From positions 62,001 to 126,000 of the forward strand of contig NZ_PCPT01000005.1 of assembly GCF_002975435.1 (NCBI RefSeq): a DNA stretch of 64,000 nucleotides. The letters run 5' to 3'. The DNA comes from Arthrobacter sp. MYb227 (lineage in GTDB: Bacteria; Actinomycetota; Actinomycetes; Actinomycetales; Micrococcaceae). Below the pieces are notes generated by a model. It was not told the DNA's origin. It saw only the letters and a list, made by a program, of their open reading frames with translations, and ran no database searches. Positions within the stretch are counted from its first letter, which is position 1; the number at the start of each line of letters is the position of its first letter. Position numbers and translations under genes: made by a program. Positions 55,647 to 64,000 of the stretch are shown here, one piece after another.

Positions 55647-58382
55647 TTGCAGCGTAGACCCCTCGGACTTGTACTTGCCCTTGCCGTTTCACTGATCGGT
55701 GGAACTGCATCAATTGCAACAGCTGCACCCATAGCCCCGGTCAATACACAACATGTGAATGTGGGGTTGGCTCCGGCAAAAATATCCAAGAAAACGACGG
55801 CGAACCTCAACCTGCGTAAGAGTGCCACCACGCAGTCAGCCTCATTGCTTGTAATCCCCAAGAACACCACGCTGACAATAATTAAGGTCAGTGGCAAATG
55901 GAGCCAGGTAAGCTTCAAGTCAAAAACTGGTTGGGTTTCCAATGACTATCTCACCAACGCGGTGGCCAAGCCTGCTGCCGGGAAAACCTATAACTATACC
56001 AAGTCGTTCGTCCCGCTAAAAGCATCAGCCTCGGCTGGTTCAAAAACTATCCTGGACCTCCAGCGACGGACCAAGGTCGAAGTAACCGGCAAGAGCGACT
56101 CGTGGGTCAAGATCGTAGCCTCGGGGAAGGCTGGATTTGTTCCGGCATCAGCTTTGGACAAATCGAATCCCGCGGCGACTTACCGGTGGATCAACGGTAA
56201 ACAAAAGGTTCATGCAAGCAACCAGACCACTTCAAAGGTTCTAACCACACTTTCGAACAACACAAGGGTTGAGTGGCTGCGTACTTCCGGTGCGTGGCAG
56301 CAGGTGCGTTCCAGTGCGGGTATTGGCTGGGTGCCGTCGAAGAATCTTGCCACCAAGGAGATTAAGCCGGCTCCCAAGGTTTATAACTTCGCGAAGTCCT
56401 ATGTGGATGTGAAAACCACGGCAGCGGCTTCCTCGAAGACCGTGCTTTCAATTCACCGCCAGTCCAAGGTAGAGGTTCTGGGCAAGAGTGGTGCGTGGGT
56501 GAAGATTGCTGTTTCGGGTAAGACCGGATTTGTGCCGGCAAGCACGCTGCAAACCAGTAATCCTGCCCCGGTTTATCGCTGGTCCAACGGGAATCAGAAG
56601 GTCTATAAATCGACCTCTACTAATAGCCAGTCGATTATTACTGTAAAGCACAACACCAAGATTCAGTGGCTGCGTACTTCCGGTGCGTGGCAGCAGGTGC
56701 GTTCCAGCGCGGGTATTGGCTGGGTGCCATCGAAGAATCTTGCCACCAAGGAGATTAAGCCGGCTCCCAAGGTTTATAACTTCGCGAAGTCCTATGTGGA
56801 TGTGAAAACCACGGCAGCGGCTTCCTCGAAGACCGTGCTTTCAATTCACCGCCAGTCCAAGGTAGAGGTTCTGGGCAAGAGTGGTGCGTGGGTGAAGATT
56901 GCTGTTGCAGGTAAGACCGGATTTGTGCCGGTAAGCACGCTGCAAACCAGCAGTCCGGCGACAATCAATCGCTGGATCAAAGGCAACCAGCGAGTATTTG
57001 CGAGCACGAGTACCTCGGCAAAAGCTATTGCAACGTTCCCGCAAAACACCAAGATTGAATGGTTGCGTACTTCCGGTGCCTGGCAGCAGGTGAAAACCAG
57101 CGCTGGGAATGGCTGGATACAGAGCACAAACCTATCTAATACGCTCATCAAGCCAAAGGTTTACAACTACACCACGGCCTTTGTGGACGTAAAATCCACT
57201 GCTTCGGCTTCGGCCGCTACATTAGTCTCAGCGCACCGCCGTACTTCAGTTGAGGTACTTGGGACTAGCGGAGCATGGACCAAGATCGTGGTTTCAGGCA
57301 AAACTGGTTACGTTCCAAGCTCATCATTGAGCAAGAGTAACCCGGCACTTGTCTACCGCTGGATCAAGGGCAATCAGCGGGTATTTGCGAGCACCAGTAC
57401 CTCGGCGAAGGCTATTGCAACGCTGCAACAAAACACCAGGATTGAATGGTTGCGTACTTCCGGGGCCTGGCAGCAGGTGAAAACCAGCGCTGGGATTGGC
57501 TGGATACAAAGCACAAATCTATCTAACGCCGTTATCAAGCCCGCTGTACCACAAAAACCAAAGTTCGAGACTGCACGTTGGACTACCGCAAATCTCAACC
57601 TTCGTCAGGCAGGAACTCCAAGCGCAGCATCCTTGGGTGTGGTCCCGATCGGCGAGAAGGTCATGATGGCCACCACAGTCAATGGCTGGGCCCAAGTAGA
57701 GACGAGCCGAGGCACCGGATGGATGAGTACCGCTTACCTATCTTCTGCTCCGGTGGAAGTGGAAGACCCTGAGACCGAATACAAACCCGCAGGCACCCAA
57801 TACCGCTGGACCACCGGAAACCTAAACCTTCGTTCCGGAAACTCCACATCATTTGGCATTGTTGGAGTCGTGCCCATGGGCGAGAAAATAACCTACTTTG
57901 AATCGAAAGCCGGCTGGGCACGTGTCAAGTCAAGTGTTGGCCAAGGCTGGGTTAGCGAAGACTATCTCTCCAAGAGCGCCGTAGGACAGATGCAACCGGA
58001 CACCCTTGCTGTCATTGACGCGGTGAAGGCACGCTACGGTGCCTACATATCTTCCTTCGGAGGGGTACGGGCAGGCTCAACCGGGCATAGTTCCGGAAAG
58101 GCTACCGACATGATGATCAAGGATTACAAGAATCCCACGAGTATTCGCAAGGGCGACGAAATTGCAGCATTCCTGATTCGAAATCAAAGGGAGCTCGGCA
58201 TCAGCTACCTTATTTGGCAGGACAAGATTTGGTTGGGCAATTCTCTGGGGTGGCAAGAATATTCGACCTCAGGTAAATACGGAAATCAATTTGCCGGTAG
58301 CTGGAATGACACCACCAAGCACCTTGATCACATTCATGCTGAAACACTTGGTGACCAAGCCACCGGCGGACCGCTGAGATAG
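55647..58382 (+). CDS. Secreted multi-SH3 cell-wall protein with M15-like C-terminal domain
   Basis: 911 residues from a TTG at 55647 with a CAGGAG site; the longer frame from 55614 adds non-signal sequence. Signal peptide RPLGLVLALAVSLIGGTASIATAA. Then at least nine bacterial SH3-type units in series, the later ones (TTANLNLR and TGNLNLRSG types) with clear GWV/GWM ends. The last 120 residues form a D,D-peptidase-like domain: TGHSSGKATDMMI (HxxGxAxD) and KHLDHIHAETLG. This is the ARB-07466-like pattern as I know it. It probably binds and perhaps cuts peptidoglycan. Confidence 0.82.
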   Translation: MQRRPLGLVLALAVSLIGGTASIATAAPIAPVNTQHVNVGLAPAKISKKTTANLNLRKSATTQSASLLVIPKNTTLTIIKVSGKWSQVSFKSKTGWVSNDYLTNAVAKPAAGKTYNYTKSFVPLKASASAGSKTILDLQRRTKVEVTGKSDSWVKIVASGKAGFVPASALDKSNPAATYRWINGKQKVHASNQTTSKVLTTLSNNTRVEWLRTSGAWQQVRSSAGIGWVPSKNLATKEIKPAPKVYNFAKSYVDVKTTAAASSKTVLSIHRQSKVEVLGKSGAWVKIAVSGKTGFVPASTLQTSNPAPVYRWSNGNQKVYKSTSTNSQSIITVKHNTKIQWLRTSGAWQQVRSSAGIGWVPSKNLATKEIKPAPKVYNFAKSYVDVKTTAAASSKTVLSIHRQSKVEVLGKSGAWVKIAVAGKTGFVPVSTLQTSSPATINRWIKGNQRVFASTSTSAKAIATFPQNTKIEWLRTSGAWQQVKTSAGNGWIQSTNLSNTLIKPKVYNYTTAFVDVKSTASASAATLVSAHRRTSVEVLGTSGAWTKIVVSGKTGYVPSSSLSKSNPALVYRWIKGNQRVFASTSTSAKAIATLQQNTRIEWLRTSGAWQQVKTSAGIGWIQSTNLSNAVIKPAVPQKPKFETARWTTANLNLRQAGTPSAASLGVVPIGEKVMMATTVNGWAQVETSRGTGWMSTAYLSSAPVEVEDPETEYKPAGTQYRWTTGNLNLRSGNSTSFGIVGVVPMGEKITYFESKAGWARVKSSVGQGWVSEDYLSKSAVGQMQPDTLAVIDAVKARYGAYISSFGGVRAGSTGHSSGKATDMMIKDYKNPTSIRKGDEIAAFLIRNQRELGISYLIWQDKIWLGNSLGWQEYSTSGKYGNQFAGSWNDTTKHLDHIHAETLGDQATGGPLR
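56272..56950 (+). repeat. 393-bp tandem repeat in the SH3 gene
   Basis: 286 bases from 56272 recur almost unchanged at 56665, giving a period of 393 bases (131 codons). Few substitutions separate the copies, which points to recent duplication. Confidence 0.9.
56970..57528 (+). repeat. 387-bp repeat in the SH3 gene
   Basis: About 170 bases from 56970 recur at 57357 with a few changes. It is a second, slightly older repeat pair of the same domain organisation (129 codons). Confidence 0.85.
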
Positions 58383-58405
58383 CCAAGAAGCTTGTTGCGC
58401 CAATA

Positions 58406-58450
58406 AACGTGTTTTGCCCTCGGCCATTGAATCCGAGGGCAAAACACGTT
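58406..58450. terminator. Bidirectional terminator
   Basis: 18-base stem (AACGTGTTTTGCCCTCGG and complement) with a 9-base loop between convergent genes. It overlaps the stop codon of the minus-strand gene. Confidence 0.88.
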
Positions 58451-58685
58451 AACCAGCACGAATATTGAGTTCTCGTAAAATGGCGCTTTGCACCAGACGT
58501 TTACGGATCTTCAGAGATAGAGGTCTGCCGGCCATGAGCATGCCATGTGCCATGTTTTCCACGCGACGTTCGGCGCGGGTAATGATCTTATCGATTTCAC
58601 GTGTGGAGAGGGACTCAACGTATTCCCATACCAATTGATCGTGGGCAGAACCGTTGGAAGAGCCTGTGAAATCGTTAGTAGCCAC
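58449..58685 (-). CDS. Small conserved-looking hypothetical protein
   Basis: 78 residues starting with GTG behind a GGGAGG site. A helical, charged product (YVESLSTREIDKIITRAERRVENMAHGML) with no membrane segment. No family recognised. Its stop is embedded in the shared terminator. Confidence 0.6.
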   Translation of the reverse strand: MATNDFTGSSNGSAHDQLVWEYVESLSTREIDKIITRAERRVENMAHGMLMAGRPLSLKIRKRLVQSAILRELNIRAG

Positions 58686-58862
58686 GGTGCGCCTCCCTCA
58701 TAACCAGTGTGGCATTTGAAACCGAAACAGGCCACCATGCGAAGAACGATCGAGCGGTGGGGGAGTGGGCTTGGGCTCGAAGTAGAATTGATGGCGGTGT
58801 TGGCTTGCTTTGATTGACCAACATGACCATTCCGGTAGCCACTCCCAAAGGACTCTCATTTC

Positions 58863-60455
58863 ATGAGCCTCATTCGTCTTAATGATGTCAGCGTACGATT
58901 CGAAAACAACCAGATCTTGCGCGAGGCATTTTTCAAGCTCGAATCCGGAGACCGTGTTGGTCTTATTGGCAAGAACGGTAGCGGAAAGTCCACGTTGTTG
59001 AAACTAGTCCTGGACCAGGTCGAACCGGATACCGGAACCGTGGCAGTAGAACTGGGAATCAAGATTGGATACTTCTCCCAATTTTCTGAACTAAATGGTG
59101 CCTCGACCATTACTGACGTTCTCGACGAACTTTTTAGCGAAGTTAAAGAAATCGAGACTGAATTGGCAGCAATCGACCTAGCCATCGCAGCCGATCCTCA
59201 GCCCGATGAAATGGATCGGCTCATACACCGCCAGTCCGAGCTCTTTGAAAGCATGGATAGGTTAGATGGCTGGGATTATCCACGATCCATTGACACGGTG
59301 CTCACCACCCTCGGTTTTGATCAGGCGCATAGAATCTGTTCGATTGATTCGCTATCGGGTGGTTGGCGAAACCGTGCTGCCCTGGCGAAGATCCTGCTCG
59401 AGGATCCCGATGTGCTGCTTTTGGATGAACCTACAAACTTCCTTGACGTTGCCGGTGTCGAATGGCTTGAAAATTGGTTCAAGACATTCAAGGGTGCCGC
59501 GATTATCGTTTCTCACGATAGAAAATTCCTTGATGCGGTAGTCAACCGGATTGTTGAGGTGGAAAACTTCCACCTACACGAGTATCCGGGGAACTTTGCC
59601 GAGTACGTCGTTGCCAAGCAATTCAAACTCAAGACACTTGAGTCCCAATTCGTTCACGAAGCCGAGCTTCTTGCTTTTGAAGCCGAGGGTATTTCCGATC
59701 GCCGTGAGGCGGCCAAGGCTGCAAGCAAGGGACTGGATAACAAACTTTCTAAAATCAAGAAATCTCGAGCTCCACGACCGGTAGATAAGATCATCACCGA
59801 AATCTACGGTGGACTACATATCAAAGACACCCTGTGCCGGGTGGAGGGCCTTTCCAAAGCCTATGGCGAGAAGACTTTGTTTACCGAGCTTGGCTTTGAG
59901 ATTCGCCGTGGAAATCGAATTGTGATCCTTGGATCAAACGGTAGTGGCAAATCCACACTGCTTCGGGTGCTCACCGAGGTTGAAAAACAGGATTCCGGAT
60001 TCATCACCTGGACCAAGGGCGCGGGGGTAGTTTCCTACAACCAGATTCTTGAGGAGCTGGATCCCGAAGATACAGTCACTCATGCTGTTAATGCCATGCC
60101 AAATTCTTTGGCGTTCACTGCGACGAAGAAGTCGGTGAATAGGTTTCTATCAATGTTCCAATTCTCGGAGGCTGATCTGAAGAACAGGATTGGAAATCTC
60201 TCGGGCGGCCAACGCTCACGAGTTGCCATGGCCATGTGCTTACTCTCGGGCGCTTCGGTTCTGATTCTTGACGAACCAACTAACCATTTGGACATGTCGA
60301 GCACTCAGGTGATGGAACGAGCACTCATGCACTTCCCGGGTGCAGTAGTAGTGGTTAGCCATGACAGGTTCTTTACCGAGAAAATTGCGACGCGCTATTT
60401 GGTGTTTGGTGCCGAAGGCGCAGGGCAGGGCGAGATCGCGGTGCGCGGAGCGTAA
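58863..60455 (+). CDS. ABC-F family ATPase
   Basis: 530 residues, two cassettes: GKNGSGKST with LSGGWRNR and VLLLDEPTNFLD; GSNGSGKST with LSGGQRSRVAMAM and VLILDEPTNHLDMSS. Between them a basic linker (RREAAKAASKGLDNKLSKIKK) as in Uup/EttA-like ribosome-associated factors. It is the second ABC-F of the window, not a close copy of the first. Role in translation is inferred from the family. Confidence 0.9.
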   Translation: MSLIRLNDVSVRFENNQILREAFFKLESGDRVGLIGKNGSGKSTLLKLVLDQVEPDTGTVAVELGIKIGYFSQFSELNGASTITDVLDELFSEVKEIETELAAIDLAIAADPQPDEMDRLIHRQSELFESMDRLDGWDYPRSIDTVLTTLGFDQAHRICSIDSLSGGWRNRAALAKILLEDPDVLLLDEPTNFLDVAGVEWLENWFKTFKGAAIIVSHDRKFLDAVVNRIVEVENFHLHEYPGNFAEYVVAKQFKLKTLESQFVHEAELLAFEAEGISDRREAAKAASKGLDNKLSKIKKSRAPRPVDKIITEIYGGLHIKDTLCRVEGLSKAYGEKTLFTELGFEIRRGNRIVILGSNGSGKSTLLRVLTEVEKQDSGFITWTKGAGVVSYNQILEELDPEDTVTHAVNAMPNSLAFTATKKSVNRFLSMFQFSEADLKNRIGNLSGGQRSRVAMAMCLLSGASVLILDEPTNHLDMSSTQVMERALMHFPGAVVVVSHDRFFTEKIATRYLVFGAEGAGQGEIAVRGA

Positions 60456-60590
60456 CTTATCGACGGCAGCGAAAGATCGGATCCTCGGGGAATCACATCT
60501 GCTCCACGTATGGATGCTGCCTACTGGCTAAGCAACACGTTCAGAGGATAAGCACTTGTGAATTCAGCAGGGATGGAAGTTGCTGGCGAG

Positions 60591-60636
60591 TTTCATAGGG
60601 ATCTGCCAATGGCAAATTCCTGTGAAACTTTTCACA
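60591..60636 (+). promoter_or_regulatory. Overlapping inverted repeats upstream of serA
   Basis: A 37-base inverted repeat (arms TTTCATAGGGATCTGCCA and TGGCAAATTCCTGTGAAA, 15 of 18 pairing) shares its right end TGTGAAA with a second palindrome TGTGAAA-CT-TTTCACA (60621-60636). The two cannot form together. The rest of 60456-60768 (313 bases) holds no gene. Confidence 0.45.
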
Positions 60637-60768
60637 AAAGCGGCATTTGAGCCCGTAACATCACGCAGTGGAGCGTCGATTATGACGTGTCGAGCGATAT
60701 TCTGGCATCTGGTCCGGTCGTTCCCGGGCCAAGCATCCAGCCCACTGAAATAGCAAAGGTGCCACCCC

Positions 60769-62364
60769 GTGTCTGTAAACAAGCCAGTCGTCCTTTTGGC
60801 CGAAGAACTCTCGCCCGCAACAATTGCGGCGTTGGGTCCTGACTTCGAAATTCGCCAAACCGACGGTGCGGACCGCACCCAGCTGTTGGCCGCTATCGCC
60901 GACGTTGATGCAATCCTCGTTCGTTCGGCCACCCAGGTTGATGCAGAAGCAATTGCTGCAGCCAAAAACCTCAAGGTCATTGCCCGTGCCGGTGTTGGCC
61001 TAGATAACGTAGACATTAAGGCTGCAACTCAGGCCGGTGTGATGGTTGTAAATGCACCGACTTCCAATATCATTTCTGCAGCCGAACTTACCGTTGGCCA
61101 CATCGTGTCATTGGCCCGCCGCATCCCGGCAGCGAATGCATCCCTCAAAGCTGGAGCCTGGAAGCGTAGCTCCTACACCGGTATTGAGCTCTTTGAGAAG
61201 AAGGCCGGCATTATCGGCCTTGGCCGCATTGGCGCCCTCGTAGCAGCCCGCCTGCAAGGCTTTGGCATGGACATCCTTGCCTACGATCCATACGTCACCC
61301 CGGCACGTGCACAGCAGTTAGGCGTCACCCTGGTGACTCTTGATGAACTTTTGGCCCAGTCCGACTTCATCACCATCCACATGCCCAAGACCCCTGAGAC
61401 CCTTGGCATGCTGGGCAAAGAAGCCTTTGCCAAGATGAAGAATTCCGCTTATGTCATTAACGTTGCCCGCGGTGGTCTGGTTGACGAAGATGCGCTTTAC
61501 ACCGCATTGAAGAATGAGGAAATCGCTGGTGCCGGTATTGACGTTTTCGTCAAGGAACCGAGCACTGATCTTCCGTTCTTTGAATTTGAAAATGTAACAG
61601 TTACTCCGCACCTTGGTGCCTCAACCGACGAAGCACAAGAAAAGGCCGGCGTTTCGGTTGCCAAGTCTGTTCGTTTGGCTTTGGCCGGCGAGCTGGTCCC
61701 CGACGCGGTGAACGTTGCTGGCGGCGTCATTGACGAAAATGTTCGTCCGGGTATCCCACTGATTGAGAAGCTTGGCCGTATTTTCAACGCTTTGACCGTT
61801 GGTTCGTTAACGAACATTGATGTAGTTGTAGCCGGAGAAATTGCCAACCTTGATGTCAAGGCCCTCGAACTTTCCGCTCTTAAGGGTGTGTTCATGGACG
61901 TGGTTTCCGACCAGGTCTCCTACGTCAACGCTCCGGTTCTAGCCGAACAGCGTGGCGTTGCAACACGTCTGGTAACTACCCCCGATTCGCCTGAATACCG
62001 CAATTTGCTGACGGTCAAGGGCGCTTCCACGGAAGGCACACAGCTGGCTGTCGCTGGTACGCTGACCGGCCCGAAGCAGATCGAAAAGCTCGTTGGTATT
62101 AACGGCTACGAAATCGAAATCCCGGTCACCGATCACATGATCGTGCTCCGTTATGCTGATCGCCCGGGCGTCATTGGTACCTTGGGCAACGTATTCGGTG
62201 AGCAGGGCGTCAACATTGCAGGTATGCAGGTAGCGCGCAAGGAAGAGCGCGGCGAAGCACTTGCAGTGCTCGCCGTAGACTCGGCCCTGCCGGCCGGTGT
62301 TCTTGACATCGTGGGCGCAGCAATTGGTGCGACCGTGGCGCGAGAGATCAATCTCGAAGGCTAA
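60769..62364 (+). CDS. serA: D-3-phosphoglycerate dehydrogenase
   Basis: 531 residues; NAD-dependent first step of serine synthesis. Substrate-binding domain VIARAGVGLDNVDIKAAT; nucleotide motif IGLGRIGALVAARLQ; catalytic Arg NVARGGLVDEDAL, Glu VFVKEPS and His TPHLGASTDEAQ. The long form with an intervening domain (about 310-450) and a C-terminal ACT domain (DRPGVIGTLGNVFGEQGVNIAGMQVAR) is the actinobacterial type, serine-inhibited. GTG start. Confidence 0.96.
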   Translation: MSVNKPVVLLAEELSPATIAALGPDFEIRQTDGADRTQLLAAIADVDAILVRSATQVDAEAIAAAKNLKVIARAGVGLDNVDIKAATQAGVMVVNAPTSNIISAAELTVGHIVSLARRIPAANASLKAGAWKRSSYTGIELFEKKAGIIGLGRIGALVAARLQGFGMDILAYDPYVTPARAQQLGVTLVTLDELLAQSDFITIHMPKTPETLGMLGKEAFAKMKNSAYVINVARGGLVDEDALYTALKNEEIAGAGIDVFVKEPSTDLPFFEFENVTVTPHLGASTDEAQEKAGVSVAKSVRLALAGELVPDAVNVAGGVIDENVRPGIPLIEKLGRIFNALTVGSLTNIDVVVAGEIANLDVKALELSALKGVFMDVVSDQVSYVNAPVLAEQRGVATRLVTTPDSPEYRNLLTVKGASTEGTQLAVAGTLTGPKQIEKLVGINGYEIEIPVTDHMIVLRYADRPGVIGTLGNVFGEQGVNIAGMQVARKEERGEALAVLAVDSALPAGVLDIVGAAIGATVAREINLEG

Positions 62365-62569
62365 ACCCTGATTATTTGAAGTAAACGTGCCTCGTGCGCC
62401 GCTACACCACATGAACCTTCTGGTTTCGATTTGGTGGTAGTGGTTCGCGGGGCACGCTACTTTTTAAGCGGTGCAAAGTTCCATCTCAAAAGCTGGGAAT
62501 CTCCTAGACAAGTTAGGATTCTTCCGCGAGTCGGCAGTTTCACTTGTGTCAAGCGCATAAGATCAAAGA

Positions 62570-63622
62570 ATGATGGCTCAGAGTGCAATTTTTGTAGATG
62601 CAAGTTTCCTGCTGGCAATTGGTGGACACCGTGCGGCAGGCACAACTCTACGGTCTGCAATTACTGTCAACTATGAGTCCTTGATTCAAGGAATTCTTGA
62701 CACGGCCAAAGAAAACTGTGGGTTAGAGAATCTGCGGATGTATTGGTATGACGCTGCCAAGGATGCAATCTTTACCGATCAGCACAAGCGCATTGGGTTA
62801 CTCCCCGGTGTAAAGGTGCGTCTGGGCCGAATTTCGTATAACGGTGAGCAAAAAGGTGTAGATCTAAAGCTTGCTCTCGATCTTGTGGGCGTAGCTCGTA
62901 ATAGGGCAGCATCAGTCGCATTTTTGATGTCTGGTGATGACGATTTGGCAGAGGCCGTTGAAGAGGCCCAAGACCTTGGCATGAAGGTGGTGCTTATTGG
63001 CATTGAGAAGCCAGATCACCGCCTTGGAGTTGCTTCGGTTGCCGAACACCTAGCATTACGTGTAGATAGCATTATTGCGCTCCCTGAAGAGCTTGTGGCT
63101 TCTTCCTTCGTCAAGGCCGTTACTTGGGATGCCGAGCACGCTGCCCACGCTGCAGCTATTGCTGGAGCGGGTGTGCAGCCTACGCAGCAGATCGGCGCCG
63201 AAACAGCAGAACAAGCAGATCCTGCACCTAAGCCAAGCACCATCCCGGCGATTCCTACTCCCGCAATGATGTCGGCAAAACCTAAACCCACGGTTGTTCC
63301 TCAATTAGTTGTTAATGACTACCAACTCATTTACAGCTCAACGCAACAGAACTCGGGATTCTCTGGGGAGCCTTCAAATGATCTTGCTGCGATTGAAACC
63401 GCATCCGAGGTGGGTTCTTCCGTTGCCAAGAACTGGCATGCAAGTACCACCCAAACGGAGCTCAAAGTGTTGCTCGCCGATAGGCCGCTCTTACCGGCCG
63501 AAATTGATCGAGTGCTCCTCAAAGATTGCGCTCAGCGCATTGGTGAGTGGAAGACAGATATCAAGGATGTGCGTAGGGCACTGCGTGTGGCCTTTTGGGA
63601 ACAGATCGATCAGCTCACATAA
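62570..63622 (+). CDS. NYN-domain protein (LabA/PIN-like nuclease)
   Basis: 350 residues. The N-terminal 165 residues are a NYN domain with the acidic cluster: AIFVDASFLLA, GVDLKLALDLV and AFLMSGDDDLAEAVEEAQDLG, the metal-binding Asp residues of PIN-like RNases. A Pro/Ala/Thr-rich linker (about 190-240) leads to a C-terminal helical domain ending in RALRVAFWEQIDQL. A second ATG follows immediately. RNA cleavage is inferred from the fold. Confidence 0.82.
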   Translation: MMAQSAIFVDASFLLAIGGHRAAGTTLRSAITVNYESLIQGILDTAKENCGLENLRMYWYDAAKDAIFTDQHKRIGLLPGVKVRLGRISYNGEQKGVDLKLALDLVGVARNRAASVAFLMSGDDDLAEAVEEAQDLGMKVVLIGIEKPDHRLGVASVAEHLALRVDSIIALPEELVASSFVKAVTWDAEHAAHAAAIAGAGVQPTQQIGAETAEQADPAPKPSTIPAIPTPAMMSAKPKPTVVPQLVVNDYQLIYSSTQQNSGFSGEPSNDLAAIETASEVGSSVAKNWHASTTQTELKVLLADRPLLPAEIDRVLLKDCAQRIGEWKTDIKDVRRALRVAFWEQIDQLT

Positions 63623-63668
63623 TGGCGTAAATGGCGGGTTTGGTATCGACATACGGTAGATTTTTAGG

Positions 63669-64000
63669 GTGACTTCTGAGCAGACTCCCTTTTATATCAC
63701 CACGGCCATCTCCTACCCGAACGGCGTTCCCCACATTGGGCATGCCTATGAGGTAATAGCTACCGACGCCATGGCGCGCTTTAAACGCCTCGATGGATAC
63801 GACGTATTCTTCATGACCGGTACAGATGAGCACGGTCAAAAGATGCTGCAGACGGCAGAAAAGCAGGGGATCACCCCGCGCGAGCTGGCACAGAAGAACT
63901 CTGATGCCTTCCAAGCAATGAATGATGAGCTTGGGATCAGCTACGATCGCTTCATCCGCACCACAGATGCAGATCACTATGCAGCCGCCCAGGCCATCTG
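63669..64000 (+). CDS. metG: Methionyl-tRNA synthetase, N-terminal part (partial)
   Basis: 110 codons from a GTG at 63669 to the window edge. [25 protein letters not shown] is the class I opening with the HIGH signature, then [12 protein letters not shown] and [10 protein letters not shown], all MetG-specific. It continues beyond the window. Confidence 0.94.
   Translation, partial: MTSEQTPFYITTAISYPNGVPHIGHAYEVIATDAMARFKRLDGYDVFFMTGTDEHGQKMLQTAEKQGITPRELAQKNSDAFQAMNDELGISYDRFIRTTDADHYAAAQAI

Noticed and set aside
56272-57528. Possible CRISPR array
   Set aside because: Repeats are 170-290 bases, coding and tandem within one gene; there are no spacers or cas genes.

Overview
The window reads as chromosomal DNA of a moderately high-GC Gram-positive actinobacterium, most likely a member of the Micrococcaceae (Arthrobacter, Glutamicibacter or Paeniglutamicibacter type). 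The reasons are the nadABC-cysteine desulfurase order, a DevS/DevR-type kinase and regulator pair, mqo, SPW-repeat and PaaX-family proteins, an ilvBN-ilvC operon with a branched-chain leader peptide, frequent GTG/TTG starts and ATGA overlaps. Species assignment is inference.

Layout. 1-3.8 kb: NAD de novo operon (end of nadA, nadB, nadC, cysteine desulfurase). 3.8-5 kb: an isolated AT-richer gene with a PD-(D/E)XK nuclease signature. 5-11 kb: M20 peptidase, a small membrane protein behind a LexA-like box, a convergent GAF histidine kinase and LuxR response regulator, an HD hydrolase, DUF488 and GNAT genes. 11.4-12.3 kb: a 5'-truncated gene ending in an HEPN-like motif. 12.5-25 kb: ABC-F ATPase, D,D-carboxypeptidase, membrane and small proteins, an LLM oxidoreductase-MarR pair divergent from an MFS exporter, an amino-acid permease, a two-gene ABC transporter and a flavin split-barrel protein. 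25-29 kb: a large RND transporter and a PRC-barrel protein. 29.3-32.9 kb: a three-gene operon encoding a membrane-anchored accessory protein and two multicopper-oxidase polypeptides whose copper motifs look complementary. 33-41 kb: mqo, a peptide-binding lipoprotein, tRNA-Leu, a peroxiredoxin, an MHS transporter and an AAA+ ATPase.

41.3-46.7 kb is bounded by two identical tRNA-Lys(CTT) genes. It holds accessory cargo (PaaX regulator, GNAT, alpha/beta hydrolase) plus debris: a frameshifted unknown gene, a 5'-truncated LysE exporter and a decayed TnsA-like transposon endonuclease. 46.9-64 kb returns to core metabolism: hydroxyacid dehydrogenase, ilvD, ilvBN-ilvC with an attenuator and an IclR/LtbR-like operator, a universal stress protein, a very repetitive SH3 cell-wall protein with an M15-like end, a second ABC-F, serA, a NYN-domain protein and the start of metG.

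The most novel points are the split multicopper oxidase operon (resembling MofA/MnxG-type manganese oxidases cut into two chains), the tRNA-Lys-bounded accessory region with a TnsA relic, the lone PD-(D/E)XK gene, a putative SOS-controlled small membrane protein, and a 19-bp regulatory element shared by the kinase gene and the PRC-barrel gene.
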